DNA of 64,000 nucleotides. Source: VAZQ01 sp963835165. Its GTDB lineage: Bacteria > Pseudomonadota > Alphaproteobacteria > Rhizobiales > Xanthobacteraceae. The DNA is taken from positions 1 to 64,000 of the forward strand of contig CAWIGD010000015.1 of NCBI GenBank assembly GCA_963835165.1, given 5' to 3'. A program made the position numbers and the translations under genes. Positions 36,983 through 46,760 of this stretch are shown here, one piece after another. The first letter of the stretch is position 1. Every line of letters starts with the position of its first letter. The notes beneath the pieces were generated by a model that searched no databases, was not told the DNA's origin, and saw nothing but the letters and a program-made list of their open reading frames with translations.

Positions 36983-37603
36983 GTGGCTCCCGACGATTCA
37001 AGCGAATACGAACGCTGGGAAGGCCGCTACCGCGCGCCGGGCTACGCCTTCGGCAAGGAGCCGAACTATTTTCTGGCAGCCTGCAGGACGTTGCTGCCGC
37101 GCTCCGGCAAGGCGCTCGCGGTTGCGGACGGCGAAGGCCGCAACGGCATCTGGCTGGCGGAGCAGGGGCTCGACGTGCTCTCGATCGACTTCTCACCGAC
37201 CGCCCAGGAAAAAGCCCGCGCCTTGGCGAAGCAGCGCGGTGTGAGCCTCACGATCGCACCGGCCGACGTCCACGCCTGGGATTATCCGGATGCTGCGTTC
37301 GACGTCGTGGTCGAGATTTTCACGCAGTTCAGTTCGCCTGCCGAGCGCGCCAAGAAATGGGCGGGGATGCGAAAGGCGCTCAAGCCCGGGGGCTTGCTGA
37401 TCATCCAGGGCTACACGCCCAAGCAACTGCAATACGGCACCGGCGGGCCGAAGCAGGTCGAGAACCTTTACACGCGGGCGATGCTCGAAGCCGCCTTCGG
37501 CGATCTCCGGGACGTGACAATCGTTGAAGAAGAGCTCGAGATCCACGAGGGCACGTCGCACGGCGGCATGTCCGCGGTCATCAATCTGACCGCGCGAAGA
37601 TAG
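36983..37603 (+). CDS. class I SAM-dependent methyltransferase
   Basis: This 206-aa Rossmann-type methyltransferase starts at GTG 36983. The SAM-binding motif I reads VADGEGRNGIWLAEQG, followed by VLSIDFS (motif II acidic residue) and the FTQFSSP segment. It resembles TehB/thiol methyltransferase-type proteins. It follows sufA by 23 bases and may share its transcript. It is convergent with the DEAD-box helicase; the substrate is unknown. Confidence 0.85.
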   Translation: MAPDDSSEYERWEGRYRAPGYAFGKEPNYFLAACRTLLPRSGKALAVADGEGRNGIWLAEQGLDVLSIDFSPTAQEKARALAKQRGVSLTIAPADVHAWDYPDAAFDVVVEIFTQFSSPAERAKKWAGMRKALKPGGLLIIQGYTPKQLQYGTGGPKQVENLYTRAMLEAAFGDLRDVTIVEEELEIHEGTSHGGMSAVINLTARR

Positions 37604-37700
37604 CCGCCTGCGCAAGAAAGGTTGGAGTCGATGCGCCGGTCGGAGTCTTGATCCGCGGCGCGCCTTCCATGATGAAGAGGTCCCGTTTGGCCCGCAGTGC

Positions 37701-39163
37701 TCAGGCCTTGACGCGGAAGGGACGCAACAGAAAAGCCGGCAAATGCCCGGCGCTGTCATCGACATCAGCCGCGACTTGGGGTGCCGGCTTGGGCGCGCGC
37801 CGTGGCCGCACGTCATCGAGACGGGCAACCGGCGCCGGGACGCTGTCGCGTCGCGGCGGCGAGCCGCGTCCGTGCCGGCGACCGCCGCCTTCGCGGTGTT
37901 CGCCGTTCCGCTGCCGGCCGCTGCGCTGCTCGCCGTTGCGCGGTTCGGCGTTGCGGGATTCGCCGTTGCGGATTCGCCCCTGTTCGGTTCGCTGTCGAGG
38001 TGTTCGGCCACGTCGGCGCGCTCGGGGACCGAGGCGCGCGCTTCACCACCCATCCAGGGAATGCTCTGACCGATCAGCTTTTCGATCGCTGCGACGCTTT
38101 TCGTGTCGGAAGGGGCCACCACGGTAATGGCGGTGCCGGTCCTGCCGGCGCGTCCGGTGCGGCCAATGCGATGGACGTAATCGTCGGGGTGGTGCGGGAC
38201 GTCGAAATTGAAGATGTGGCTGACCGCCGGAATATCGAGACCGCGCGCGGCGACGTCGGAGGCGACCAGCAACGTCACTTCGTTCTTGCGGAATTGATCG
38301 AGCGCGGCCGTGCGCGCGGACTGGTCCATGTCGCCGTGGAGCGCGATCGCCGAAAAGCCGTGGCGGACCAGCGAGCGGTGCAGCGCGGCGACCTCGCGTT
38401 TGCGATTGCAGAAGATGATCGCATTGGTCAGGCCTTCGGATGCGCGGATGAGGCGGCGCAGGGTGTCGCGCTTGTCGTGCGGCTCGCGACCGGTCTTGAC
38501 CAGCAATTGGGTGGTGGTGGCGACCGTGGTCGCCGGGCGCGAGACCTCGACCTTCACCGGGTTGTGCAGGAACTGCTCGGTAATGCGCCGGATCTCGGGC
38601 GGCATGGTGGCGGTGAAGAACAGCGTCTGGCGGGTGAACGGCACGAGCTTGCAGATGCGCTCGATGTCCGGAATGAAGCCCATGTCGAGCATGCGGTCGG
38701 CTTCGTCGATGACGAGCAGCTCGACTCCGGTGAGCAGGAGGCGTCCGCGCTCGAAATGGTCGAGCAAGCGGCCAGGCGTTGCAATGAGAACGTCGACGCC
38801 GCGCGTGAGCTTGGTGTCTTGTTCGTCGAACGACACGCCACCGATCACCAGCGCGACGTTGAGCTTCTGGCCTGCGCCGTATTTCTCAAAACTTTCCTGC
38901 ACCTGCGCGGCAAGCTCGCGCGTCGGCTCCAGGATGAGCGTGCGCGGCATTCGCGCGCGCGCGCGGCCATGCTCCAGCCGGGTAAGCATCGGCAGCGTGA
39001 AGGCGGCGGTCTTGCCGGTGCCGGTCTGCGCAATGCCGAGCACATCGCGGCGCGCCAGCACGTGCGGTATCGCCTGTTCTTGAATGGGAGTGGGGGTGGT
39101 GTAGCCGGCCGCTTGAACCGCGGCGAGAACTTTGTCGGACAAGCCGAGCTGGGAAAAGGACAT
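37701..39163 (-). CDS. DEAD-box ATP-dependent RNA helicase, tail frameshifted
   Basis: The core (residues 1 to about 380) has all DEAD motifs: AQTGTGKT, PTRELA, TPGRLLDH, VIDEADRMLD, FTATMP and HRIGRTGRAG. It would unwind structured RNA, as RhlE-type enzymes do. The Arg-rich tail breaks frame at about 37970: GTTGCGGATTC lacks a G found in the neighbouring repeat GTTGCGGGATTC. With one base restored the protein continues in RNGE repeats and ends HLPAFLLRPFRVKA at 37701, about 487 aa in all, a usual ending for this family. Without the base, the frame runs on to 37193 through the convergent methyltransferase, which is implausible. Confidence 0.88.
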
Positions 39164-39373
39164 AAAACCTCGAGTCGGGACCGTCCGGAGCCTAGCCGCG
39201 CCGGATGACGGAACAACGACTAAAGTTGCGCGGGGACGGACGGTCGAGTGGTACGGATCAAACCGTTCGCCGGGAACATAGTCATTCGGGCCTCAAAGTC
39301 AATCCTGCTGCACTGCAATAAGTTGAATTAGAACCTGATTTTTTCCGTCCAGACCGAACGAAAGGACCGCTGA

Positions 39374-40075
39374 ATGCCCGAGCCGCTTCCCGTCGTTCTC
39401 GTGCCCGGCCTGAACTGCTCGGCCCGGCTCTATGCCGAGCAGGTCCCAGCGCTGTGGCGATTCGGGCCGGTGCAGGTTGCCGACCACACTCGCGATGACA
39501 GCATGGACGCGATCGCCGCCCGCATTCTCACGCAGGCACCGCCCCGCTTTGCGCTCGCCGGACTTTCCATGGGCGGATACATCGCGCTCACGATGGTGCG
39601 TCAGGCGCCCGCCCGCGTGTGCAAGCTCGCGCTGCTCGACACCTCGGCGCGGCCCGAAACGCCGGAGCAGAGCGAGCGGCGCAAACCGCAGATCGCGCTC
39701 GCGCAAGGCGGGCGCTTCGCCGAGGTCCCGGCGCTGCAGTTTCCAGTCTTCGTCCATCGCAACCGCCAGCATGACGAGGCACTCAAGCGGCGCGTGCGGG
39801 TCATGGCCGAGGAAACCGGTGCGGAAGCCTTCCTGCGCCAGCAGAAGGCGATCATGACGCGGCCCGATATGCGGCCGCTGCTGGCCTCGATCGCGTGTCC
39901 GACGCTTGTGCTGGTGGGCGATGGCGACGAACTCACGCCGCCGCAATTGTCGGAGGAGATCGCCGCCGGCATCGCCGGATCGCGGCTCGTCGTCGTCGCG
40001 GATTGCGGACACCTCTCGACCATGGAGCGGCCGGACGCGGTGAACGGCGCGCTCTTGGAATGGATGGCACGCTGA
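39374..40075 (+). CDS. alpha/beta hydrolase
   Basis: This 233-aa hydrolase-fold protein has the nucleophile elbow AGLSMGGYIAL, the Asp in VGDGDELTPP and the final His in DCGHLSTMERP. A cytosolic esterase, lactonase or similar role is likely; the substrate cannot be told. It lies 50 bases upstream of the cystathionine beta-synthase gene in the same direction and could be co-transcribed. Confidence 0.85.
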   Translation: MPEPLPVVLVPGLNCSARLYAEQVPALWRFGPVQVADHTRDDSMDAIAARILTQAPPRFALAGLSMGGYIALTMVRQAPARVCKLALLDTSARPETPEQSERRKPQIALAQGGRFAEVPALQFPVFVHRNRQHDEALKRRVRVMAEETGAEAFLRQQKAIMTRPDMRPLLASIACPTLVLVGDGDELTPPQLSEEIAAGIAGSRLVVVADCGHLSTMERPDAVNGALLEWMAR

Positions 40076-40125
40076 TCGCCAGGGCGGGGGCTGCCGGCTC
40101 GCCCCACGCGATGCTATAGGTCGCC

Positions 40126-41496
40126 ATGGCATCGGTCCTCGACCTCATCGGCAACACGCCTCTCATCGAGGTCACCCGCATCGATCGTGGTCCCTGCCGG
40201 CTCTTTCTCAAGCTCGAGAGCGCGAACCCGTCCGGTTCACTCAAGGACCGGCCGGCGCGCACGATGATCGAGGCGGCGGAGGCCGACGGCCAGCTCAAGC
40301 CCGGCGGCACGATCGTGGAGGCGACGGCCGGCAATACCGGGCTCGGGCTCGCCCTGGTGGGAGGCCGCAAGGGCTATCGCACGCTGCTGGTCGTGCCCGA
40401 CAAGATGGCGCGGGAGAAGGTGCTGCACGCCAAGGCCATGGGCGCCGAGGTCGTCACCACGCGCTCGGACGTCGGCAAGGGCCATCCCGACTACTATCAG
40501 GACGTGGCCGAGGCGATCGCGCGCCGCACACCCGGCGCGATTTTCGTCAACCAGTTCGCCAATCCGGCCAATCCCCGGGCGCACGAGACGACGACCGGCC
40601 CCGAAATCCTGCACCAGATGGACGGCGACGTGGACGCCATCGTGGTCGGCGTCGGCTCCGGCGGCACGCTGACCGGGATCGGCCGGTTCATGCGACAAGC
40701 GTCGCCCAAGACCGCGATGATCCTCGCCGATCCCGAGGGCTCGGTGCTTGCGTCTTATATCGCGACCGGTCGAATGACGCAGGCAGGGAGCTGGGCGGTC
40801 GAAGGCATCGGCGAGGACTTCGTGCCCCCGAATGCCGATCTCACGTTGGTCTCTGAGACCTTCACGATTCCCGACGCCGAGAGCTTCGCCACCGCGCGCG
40901 AACTGTTGCGCGCCGAGGGCGTGCTCGCGGGCTCCTCCTCGGGCACGCTGCTGGCGGCCGCATTGCGCTATTGCCGCGCCCAGCCGGCACCGAAGCGGGT
41001 CGTCAGCCTGGTTTGCGATTCCGGCGCGAAGTATCTGTCCAAGGTGTTCAATCCCACCTTCCTGGCGCAGGAGGGCTGGAGTCATCCCGATCGCTACGGC
41101 ACCGTGCGCGACGTCGTGGTGAGCCGCTACAGCGAAGGCACCGCCGTGTTCGTGCGCCCGCAGGACAATCTGCGCACGGTCTTCGCCCGCATGCGTTCGG
41201 CCGATGTCTCGCAACTGCCGGTCATCGACGAGAACGGACGCGTGGTCGGCCTCGTCGACGAGAGCGACGTGCTCGCGGCGCTGCTCACCGAGGGGGGCGA
41301 TCCGAACAAGGTGTTTGCGCGGCCGGTGAAAGACGTGATGGTGACGCGGCTCGAGACGATCTCCGCCGATGCGCCGATCGCCGACCTGGTGCCGCTGTTC
41401 CGCAAGGACTACATCGCTATCGTGATGGACGGCGATCGGTTCGTCGGCATCGCGACCCGGCTCGACCTCATCAACTATTTCAGGATCACGGTATGA
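40126..41496 (+). CDS. cystathionine beta-synthase with C-terminal CBS pair
   Basis: This 456-aa PLP enzyme condenses homocysteine and serine to cystathionine. The fold-type II domain (residues 1 to about 320) has the PLP lysine in NPSGSLKDRPA, the TAGNTGLGLA loop and GSGGTLTGIG. Two CBS domains (about 340-456) may bind an adenosyl regulator, as in the animal enzyme. The cystathionine gamma-lyase gene follows 98 bases later, making a reverse transsulfuration unit from homocysteine to cysteine. Confidence 0.9.
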   Translation: MASVLDLIGNTPLIEVTRIDRGPCRLFLKLESANPSGSLKDRPARTMIEAAEADGQLKPGGTIVEATAGNTGLGLALVGGRKGYRTLLVVPDKMAREKVLHAKAMGAEVVTTRSDVGKGHPDYYQDVAEAIARRTPGAIFVNQFANPANPRAHETTTGPEILHQMDGDVDAIVVGVGSGGTLTGIGRFMRQASPKTAMILADPEGSVLASYIATGRMTQAGSWAVEGIGEDFVPPNADLTLVSETFTIPDAESFATARELLRAEGVLAGSSSGTLLAAALRYCRAQPAPKRVVSLVCDSGAKYLSKVFNPTFLAQEGWSHPDRYGTVRDVVVSRYSEGTAVFVRPQDNLRTVFARMRSADVSQLPVIDENGRVVGLVDESDVLAALLTEGGDPNKVFARPVKDVMVTRLETISADAPIADLVPLFRKDYIAIVMDGDRFVGIATRLDLINYFRITV

Positions 41497-41594
41497 TGCC
41501 GCCGAGCCGCAGACCGGGCGCCGTTCCGGTCTGTGGCGGTTCCGGATCAGCGCTGCACGCGTCCGGAACGCGTTTGTGTTTCAGGGGCTTGTGA

Positions 41595-42755
41595 ATGACC
41601 AAATCGAACCGACTCGACTTCGCCACCCGCTGCATCCACGCCGGGCAGGAGCCCGATCCGACCACCGGCGCCGTCATGATGCCGATCTACGCCACGTCGA
41701 CTTACGTGCAGCAGAGTCCGGGCGTGAACAAGGGCTACGACTACGCGCGCACCAAGAATCCCACGCGCATGGCGTTCGAGCGCTGCATCGCCGATCTCGA
41801 AGGCGGCAGTGCTGGTTTCGCCTTCGCGTCCGGCCTTGCGGCCATTTCGACCACGCTCGAATGCCTCGACCACGGCTCTCACGTGATCTCGGTCGATGAC
41901 CTCTACGGCGGCTCGCGCCGCCTGTTCGAGCGGGTGCGCAAGCGCTCGATGGGCCTGGAGGTGAGCTATCTCGACCTCGCCGACCCGGGAGCGATCGAAG
42001 CGGCGATCCGGCCCAACACCCGGCTGATCTGGGTCGAGACGCCGACCAATCCGCTGCTCAAGCTCGTCGATCTCGAGCGTGTCGCCGCGATCGCCCGGCG
42101 GCGCGGCATCTGGGCCGCCGCCGACAACACCTTTGCCAGCCCGTACGTGCAGCGCCCACTCGAACATGGCTTCGATCTGGTCGTGCATTCGACCACGAAA
42201 TATCTCAACGGCCATTCCGACATGGTCGGCGGGGTGGCGATCGTCGCCGACAATGCGGATTTGGCCGAGCGGCTCAAGTTTCTGCAGAACGCCGTCGGCG
42301 CCATTCAAGGCCCATTCGATTCGTTCCTGGCGCTGCGCGGCCTCAAGACCCTGGCGCTGCGCATGGAGCGCCATTGCGCCTCGGGGCTGAAGATCGCCGC
42401 CTGGCTCGAACGCCATTCCAAAGTGCGGCGGGTGTTCTATCCCGGGCTTGCGAGCCATCCGCAGCATGCGCTCGCCAAGAAGCAGATGCGCGCGTTTGGC
42501 GGCATGATCTCGGCCGAACTCAACGGCACGCTCGATGATGCGCGCCGCTTTCTCGAGCGCTGTCAGCTGTTCGCCCTGGCCGAAAGCCTCGGCGGGGTCG
42601 AAAGCCTGATCGAGCATCCCGCGCTGATGACCCACGGCTCGGTACCAGCGGACGTGCGCGCCGCGTTGGGCATCAGCGACACGTTGGTGCGGCTCTCGGT
42701 GGGCATCGAGGATCCCGACGACCTCATCGCCGACCTCGATGCGGCACTGGGCTGA
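41595..42755 (+). CDS. cystathionine gamma-lyase (Cys/Met PLP family)
   Basis: This 386-aa PLP enzyme has the lysine segment VVHSTTKYLNGHSD and the ETPTNPLLK substrate loop. With the preceding cystathionine beta-synthase it most likely cleaves cystathionine to cysteine; gamma-synthase activity is the alternative, but its partner argues for the lyase. Cysteine made here would also feed the suf desulfurases encoded about 7 kb upstream. Confidence 0.88.
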   Translation: MTKSNRLDFATRCIHAGQEPDPTTGAVMMPIYATSTYVQQSPGVNKGYDYARTKNPTRMAFERCIADLEGGSAGFAFASGLAAISTTLECLDHGSHVISVDDLYGGSRRLFERVRKRSMGLEVSYLDLADPGAIEAAIRPNTRLIWVETPTNPLLKLVDLERVAAIARRRGIWAAADNTFASPYVQRPLEHGFDLVVHSTTKYLNGHSDMVGGVAIVADNADLAERLKFLQNAVGAIQGPFDSFLALRGLKTLALRMERHCASGLKIAAWLERHSKVRRVFYPGLASHPQHALAKKQMRAFGGMISAELNGTLDDARRFLERCQLFALAESLGGVESLIEHPALMTHGSVPADVRAALGISDTLVRLSVGIEDPDDLIADLDAALG

Positions 42756-42900
42756 GCCGCGTCGCGCGAATGCCGCTTCGGGGGTGCAGGACATTCCGCC
42801 GCGATCCGCCGAAAGTGCAAGGCAATCCCACGTCCGTCTCTTCTCGCCTGCGACTTGCCATTGCAATGAGCGCAACGGAAGCGCCCCAAAGGAGAGCTGA

Positions 42901-44070
42901 ATGCGCACGCAGGTCGGTATAGTCGGCGCCGGGCCGGCCGGGCTGATGCTGTCGCATCTCCTGCACCTGGCGGGCATCGAGTCCGTCGTGCTGGAGAACC
43001 GCAGCCGCGACTATATCGAGAGCCGCATCCGCGCCGGGCTGATCGAGCAATGGGCGAGCGACCTCCTGGTCGAGATCGGCGTGGGCGCGCGCATGCAGCG
43101 CGAGGGCATGTTCCACGACGGCGTCTATTTCGGCTTCGGCGGCGCCTTGCACTACATCAATTTCCGCGAGCTCGTGGGCAAGGGCGTGACCATCTACGGC
43201 CAGCAGGAGGTGGTGAAGGATCTGATCGACCGGCGCCTCGCGGACGGCGGCCAGATCCTGTTCGAGGCGAGCGACGTCAGCGTTCATGACTTCGCCGGCA
43301 AGACACCGAAAATCCGGTTCCGGCACGGCGGCAAGGACCAGGAACTCGCCTGTGACTTCATCGGCGGCTGCGACGGCTTTCACGGCATTTGCCGGCCGAG
43401 CATTCCGGCCAACGTGCTGACGGCCTATGATCGCGAATATCCGTTTGGCTGGGTGGGAGTGCTGTCGGAATCTCCGCCGCCCGAAAATGAGCTCATCTAT
43501 GCCTATCACGACCGCGGCTTTGCGCTTTACACGATGCGCTCGCCGACGCTGGCGCGGCTTTACCTGCAATGCGCTCCCGACGACGACATTGAGAACTGGT
43601 CCGACGCGCGCATCTGGCAGGAACTGCATGCGCGGCTCGCGGGCACGCGACCGCTCGCCGAGGGCGCCATGCTGCAGAAGGGCATCACCGCCATGCGCAG
43701 CTTCGTGGTCGAGCCGATGCAATACGGCCGGCTTTTCCTCGCCGGCGATTCCGCCCACATCCAGCCGCCGACCGGGGCCAAGGGCATGAATCTCGCCTTG
43801 GCCGACGTGATGGTGCTCTCGCGCGCCATCGTCGAATTCTATCGCGCCGGTCGCACCGATCTGCTCGAACGCTATTCGGCGACCTGTCTGCGGCGGGTCT
43901 GGCGGGCGCAGCGCTTCTCCTGGTGGATGACGCAGCTATTCCATCTCGATCCCAGTCACAACGCCTTCGATCGCAAGCGCCAGCTCGCCGAGCTCGACTA
44001 CGTGACCAGCTCGGAAGCGGCGGGGCGCTCGCTGGCTGAGAACTATGCCGGGTTGCCGGTCGAGATCTAG
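42901..44070 (+). CDS. pobA: 4-hydroxybenzoate 3-monooxygenase
   Basis: This 389-aa flavoprotein hydroxylates 4-hydroxybenzoate to protocatechuate using NADPH and O2. It has the FAD motif GIVGAGPAGLML, the DG motif CDGFHGICR and the GD motif FLAGDSAHIQPPTGAKG. Length and the GWVGVLSE and substrate-loop regions match PobA closely. AGGAG precedes the ATG. No PobR or pca genes are adjacent, so regulation is probably elsewhere. Confidence 0.95.
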   Translation: MRTQVGIVGAGPAGLMLSHLLHLAGIESVVLENRSRDYIESRIRAGLIEQWASDLLVEIGVGARMQREGMFHDGVYFGFGGALHYINFRELVGKGVTIYGQQEVVKDLIDRRLADGGQILFEASDVSVHDFAGKTPKIRFRHGGKDQELACDFIGGCDGFHGICRPSIPANVLTAYDREYPFGWVGVLSESPPPENELIYAYHDRGFALYTMRSPTLARLYLQCAPDDDIENWSDARIWQELHARLAGTRPLAEGAMLQKGITAMRSFVVEPMQYGRLFLAGDSAHIQPPTGAKGMNLALADVMVLSRAIVEFYRAGRTDLLERYSATCLRRVWRAQRFSWWMTQLFHLDPSHNAFDRKRQLAELDYVTSSEAAGRSLAENYAGLPVEI

Positions 44071-44093
44071 CTTTTGGTGCGGGTGCAGGGCGG

Positions 44094-45189
44094 ATGCAGG
44101 TCCTCGTGGTCGGAGCGGGCGTGGTCGGGCTTGCGGTGGCGCGCGCCGCGGCGATCGCGGGGCACGAAGTGGTCGTCGCGGAAGCAGCCGGCGCGATCGG
44201 CACCGGCGTTTCCTCGCGCAACAGCGAGGTCATCCACGCTGGGCTCTATTATCCGACCGGCTCGAGCCGTGCCTATCACTGCACACGCGCGACGGCGGAT
44301 GCTGTATGCGTTCTGCGCCTCGCACGGCGTGCCGCACCGCAAGTGCGGCAAGCTCGTCGTCGCCACCAACGAGAGCGAGCGCGAGCGTTTGGCCGCTGTC
44401 CACAAGCAGGCTGAGATCAACGGCGTCGAAGGCATCGAGATCATCGACGCCGCGGCCGCCAAGCGGCTGGAGCCGGAACTCGCCTGCGTCGCCGCGATGC
44501 GTTCGCCGGAAACCGGAATCATCGACAGCCACAGCTACATGCTGGCGCTGCGGGGCGATCTCGAAGATCACGGTGGCATGATCGCCTTCGGCAGCCCGAT
44601 CGAGCGCCTGCGGCCGACGCGAGGCGGCTGGGACGCCGCCATCGGTGGTAGCGATCCGCAATGGCTGAGCTTCGACGCGGTCGTCAATTGCGCCGGGCTC
44701 GGTGCCCAGCAACTCGCGCGGGCGACCGAAGGCTATCCAGCCGAGCGAGTGCCGCGGCTCGTGCTGGCGAAAGGCAATTATTTCAGTTTTGCCGGACGGC
44801 CGGCATTCTCTCGGCTGATCTACCCCGTGCCGGTGCCGGGTGGGCTCGGGGTGCACGTGACGCTTGACCTCGCCGGGCGCATGCGCTTCGGGCCGGACGT
44901 CGAATGGATCGAGGCCGAGAATTACGACGTCGACCCCGTCCGTGCCGGCGCGTTCTATGCGCGCATCCGCGACTACTGGCCGAGGCTGCCGGACGACTCC
45001 CTCGCAGCGGACTACGCCGGTATCCGGCCGAAGCTGACGGGACCAGGCGAGACCGCGGCGGATTTCATGATCGACGGTCCCGGGCAGCACGGGTGCGAGC
45101 GGCTCGTCCACCTGTTCGGGATCGAGTCGCCGGGGCTCACCTCCGCGCTCTCGCTCGCGGAAGAGGTCACGAGCTATCTCGCGAGCTGA
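44094..45189 (+). pseudogene. lhgO: L-2-hydroxyglutarate oxidase-like FAD protein, one-base frameshift
   Basis: Two frames join into a D-amino-acid-oxidase-fold protein of about 364 aa. The first holds the FAD motif VVGAGVVGLAVA and RNSEVIHAGLYYP; the second begins RRMLYAFCASHGVPHRKCGK and runs to the C-terminal GIRPKLTGPGE. The break is at 44286-44292 (CGCGCGA); dropping one base gives HCTRGRRMLYAF, the expected text. If intact it would oxidise L-2-hydroxyglutarate to 2-oxoglutarate. It lies 23 bases after pobA. The frame loss may be a read error. Confidence 0.75.
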
Positions 45190-45254
45190 ACACGCTTGTT
45201 CTTGCGGGCAGACGGCGCGTTGTCACCCTGCTTGACGCCGGATTTTCGGTCGCC

Positions 45255-46595
45255 TCAGAAATAGCGCCACCACACATAGATGTGGCTGATGGCGATCGAG
45301 ACGATCATCATCGGCATGCCGTAGAGGATGTAAGTCACAAAACGGAAGGGGACGCCATTTCGTTCGGCGATGCCGGCAACCGTCAGGTTGGCCGACGCAC
45401 CGATCAGGGTCCCGTTGCCGCCAAGGCAGGCCCCGAGCGACAGGCACCACCACAGGGGCTCGATCTTGTCCATGCCGCCAAAAGCGGGAGCCATGCTCTT
45501 GATCAGCGGAATCATCGTGGCCACGAACGGAATGTTGTCGACAATTGCCGACAAGAAGGCCGATGCCCACAGGATGGCGTAGCCGGCGGTCGCCAGGTCG
45601 CCTCCGGTGGCGGCTACCAGCGCATTGGCGAGAAGGTTGAGCAGGCCGCCGACCTCCACGCCGTGCACCACGATGAACAGGCCCACGAAGAAGAAGATCG
45701 TGATCCATTCCACATCGCCGAATGTCTTGTGCACGTTGGCGGATTGCTTCTCGTTATGATGTTGCCAGTTGTCGAGCAGCATCAGCAATGCTGCGCCGCC
45801 CATCGCGATGGTCGCGGGTTCGAGGTGGAGTGGGCGAGCGAGCACGAAGGCGGCGATCACGACGGTCAATATCACAAGCGATTGCTTGAGCAGGGTCCAG
45901 TCGACGATAGTCTCTTTCGCGCTCATTCCCATGACGAGAGCCCGGCGCGCCGGCGTCGATCGGAGCGCTCGTCCCCAGAGCAGATGAATCATGAGGGCCT
46001 GCGCCGCCATGATCACAACGATCACCGGCGCGAGGTGGATGATGAAGGCGTTGAAGTCGAGGCCGACAAGCGAGCCGATCAGGATATTGGGGGGATCGCC
46101 GATCAGGGTCGCCGTGCCGCCGATATTGGAGGCGAACACTTCGGCGAACAGGAAAGGATAAGGCGGGACGTCGAGTTCCTTGGTGATCGCGAGCGTTACC
46201 GGCACCACCAACAGCACTGTCGTCACGTTGTCGAGCAGCGCAGATACGACGGCGGTGGTGATCTGCAGCAGCAGAAGGATGCCGGCGGGGTTTGCTTTCG
46301 CCTTCTGGGCCGACCAGATCGCGAGATATTCGAACATCCCGGATCGGCGCGAGATCGATACCAGGATCATCATGCCTGTGAGCAACCCGATGGTGTTCCA
46401 GTCGACGCCCTTGAGGGCCTCGTTCTGGTCGAGCGCCCCGACGATGATCATGAACGCAGCGCCGAGCAGCGCCACGATCGCCCGATTGAGCTTGTCCCAA
46501 ATGATGACGCCGTAGGTGACGCACAGCACGACGGTCGAGACCATCATCGGATCGAGGTCGAAAAAGACGTGCGGCACGAAATGTTGCGAAGGCAC
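45255..46595 (-). CDS. ion-transporter superfamily protein (ArsB/NhaD/YbiR-like)
   Basis: This membrane protein of about 446 aa has some 11-12 hydrophobic segments and the doubled motif of this superfamily: ASNIGGTATLIGDPPNILIG in the N-half and GGNGTLIGASANLTVAG in the C-half. It would move an anion or exchange Na+ for H+; the substrate is not certain. A GTG at 46595 (VPSQHFVPH) or an ATG at 46547 is a likelier start than the ATG at 46667, whose first 24 residues look non-coding. It is followed, going upstream, by a second carrier of the same superfamily. Confidence 0.85.
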   Translation of the reverse strand: MPSQHFVPHVFFDLDPMMVSTVVLCVTYGVIIWDKLNRAIVALLGAAFMIIVGALDQNEALKGVDWNTIGLLTGMMILVSISRRSGMFEYLAIWSAQKAKANPAGILLLLQITTAVVSALLDNVTTVLLVVPVTLAITKELDVPPYPFLFAEVFASNIGGTATLIGDPPNILIGSLVGLDFNAFIIHLAPVIVVIMAAQALMIHLLWGRALRSTPARRALVMGMSAKETIVDWTLLKQSLVILTVVIAAFVLARPLHLEPATIAMGGAALLMLLDNWQHHNEKQSANVHKTFGDVEWITIFFFVGLFIVVHGVEVGGLLNLLANALVAATGGDLATAGYAILWASAFLSAIVDNIPFVATMIPLIKSMAPAFGGMDKIEPLWWCLSLGACLGGNGTLIGASANLTVAGIAERNGVPFRFVTYILYGMPMMIVSIAISHIYVWWRYF

Positions 46596-46760
46596 GCGTT
46601 TCCCCCAGGGTGGCGCGGGCAGGCTCGGGGAAGCGCCGCACACTGTCAATACGAGCCAGTGCCGCACGGTGCTCGCGGTCTAGCGGCGCAGTGAGTCCGA
46701 TTCGGGGGCAAGGGCTGCCGCGCCGAAGCGCGAATGCGGCATGCGAGCAGCCGGTCGCTG

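Noticed and set aside
37193..37700. C-terminal extension of the DEAD-box helicase frame
   Set aside because: It runs through the convergent methyltransferase and loses the RNGE repeats and family ending found in the shifted frame; a one-base deletion explains it better.
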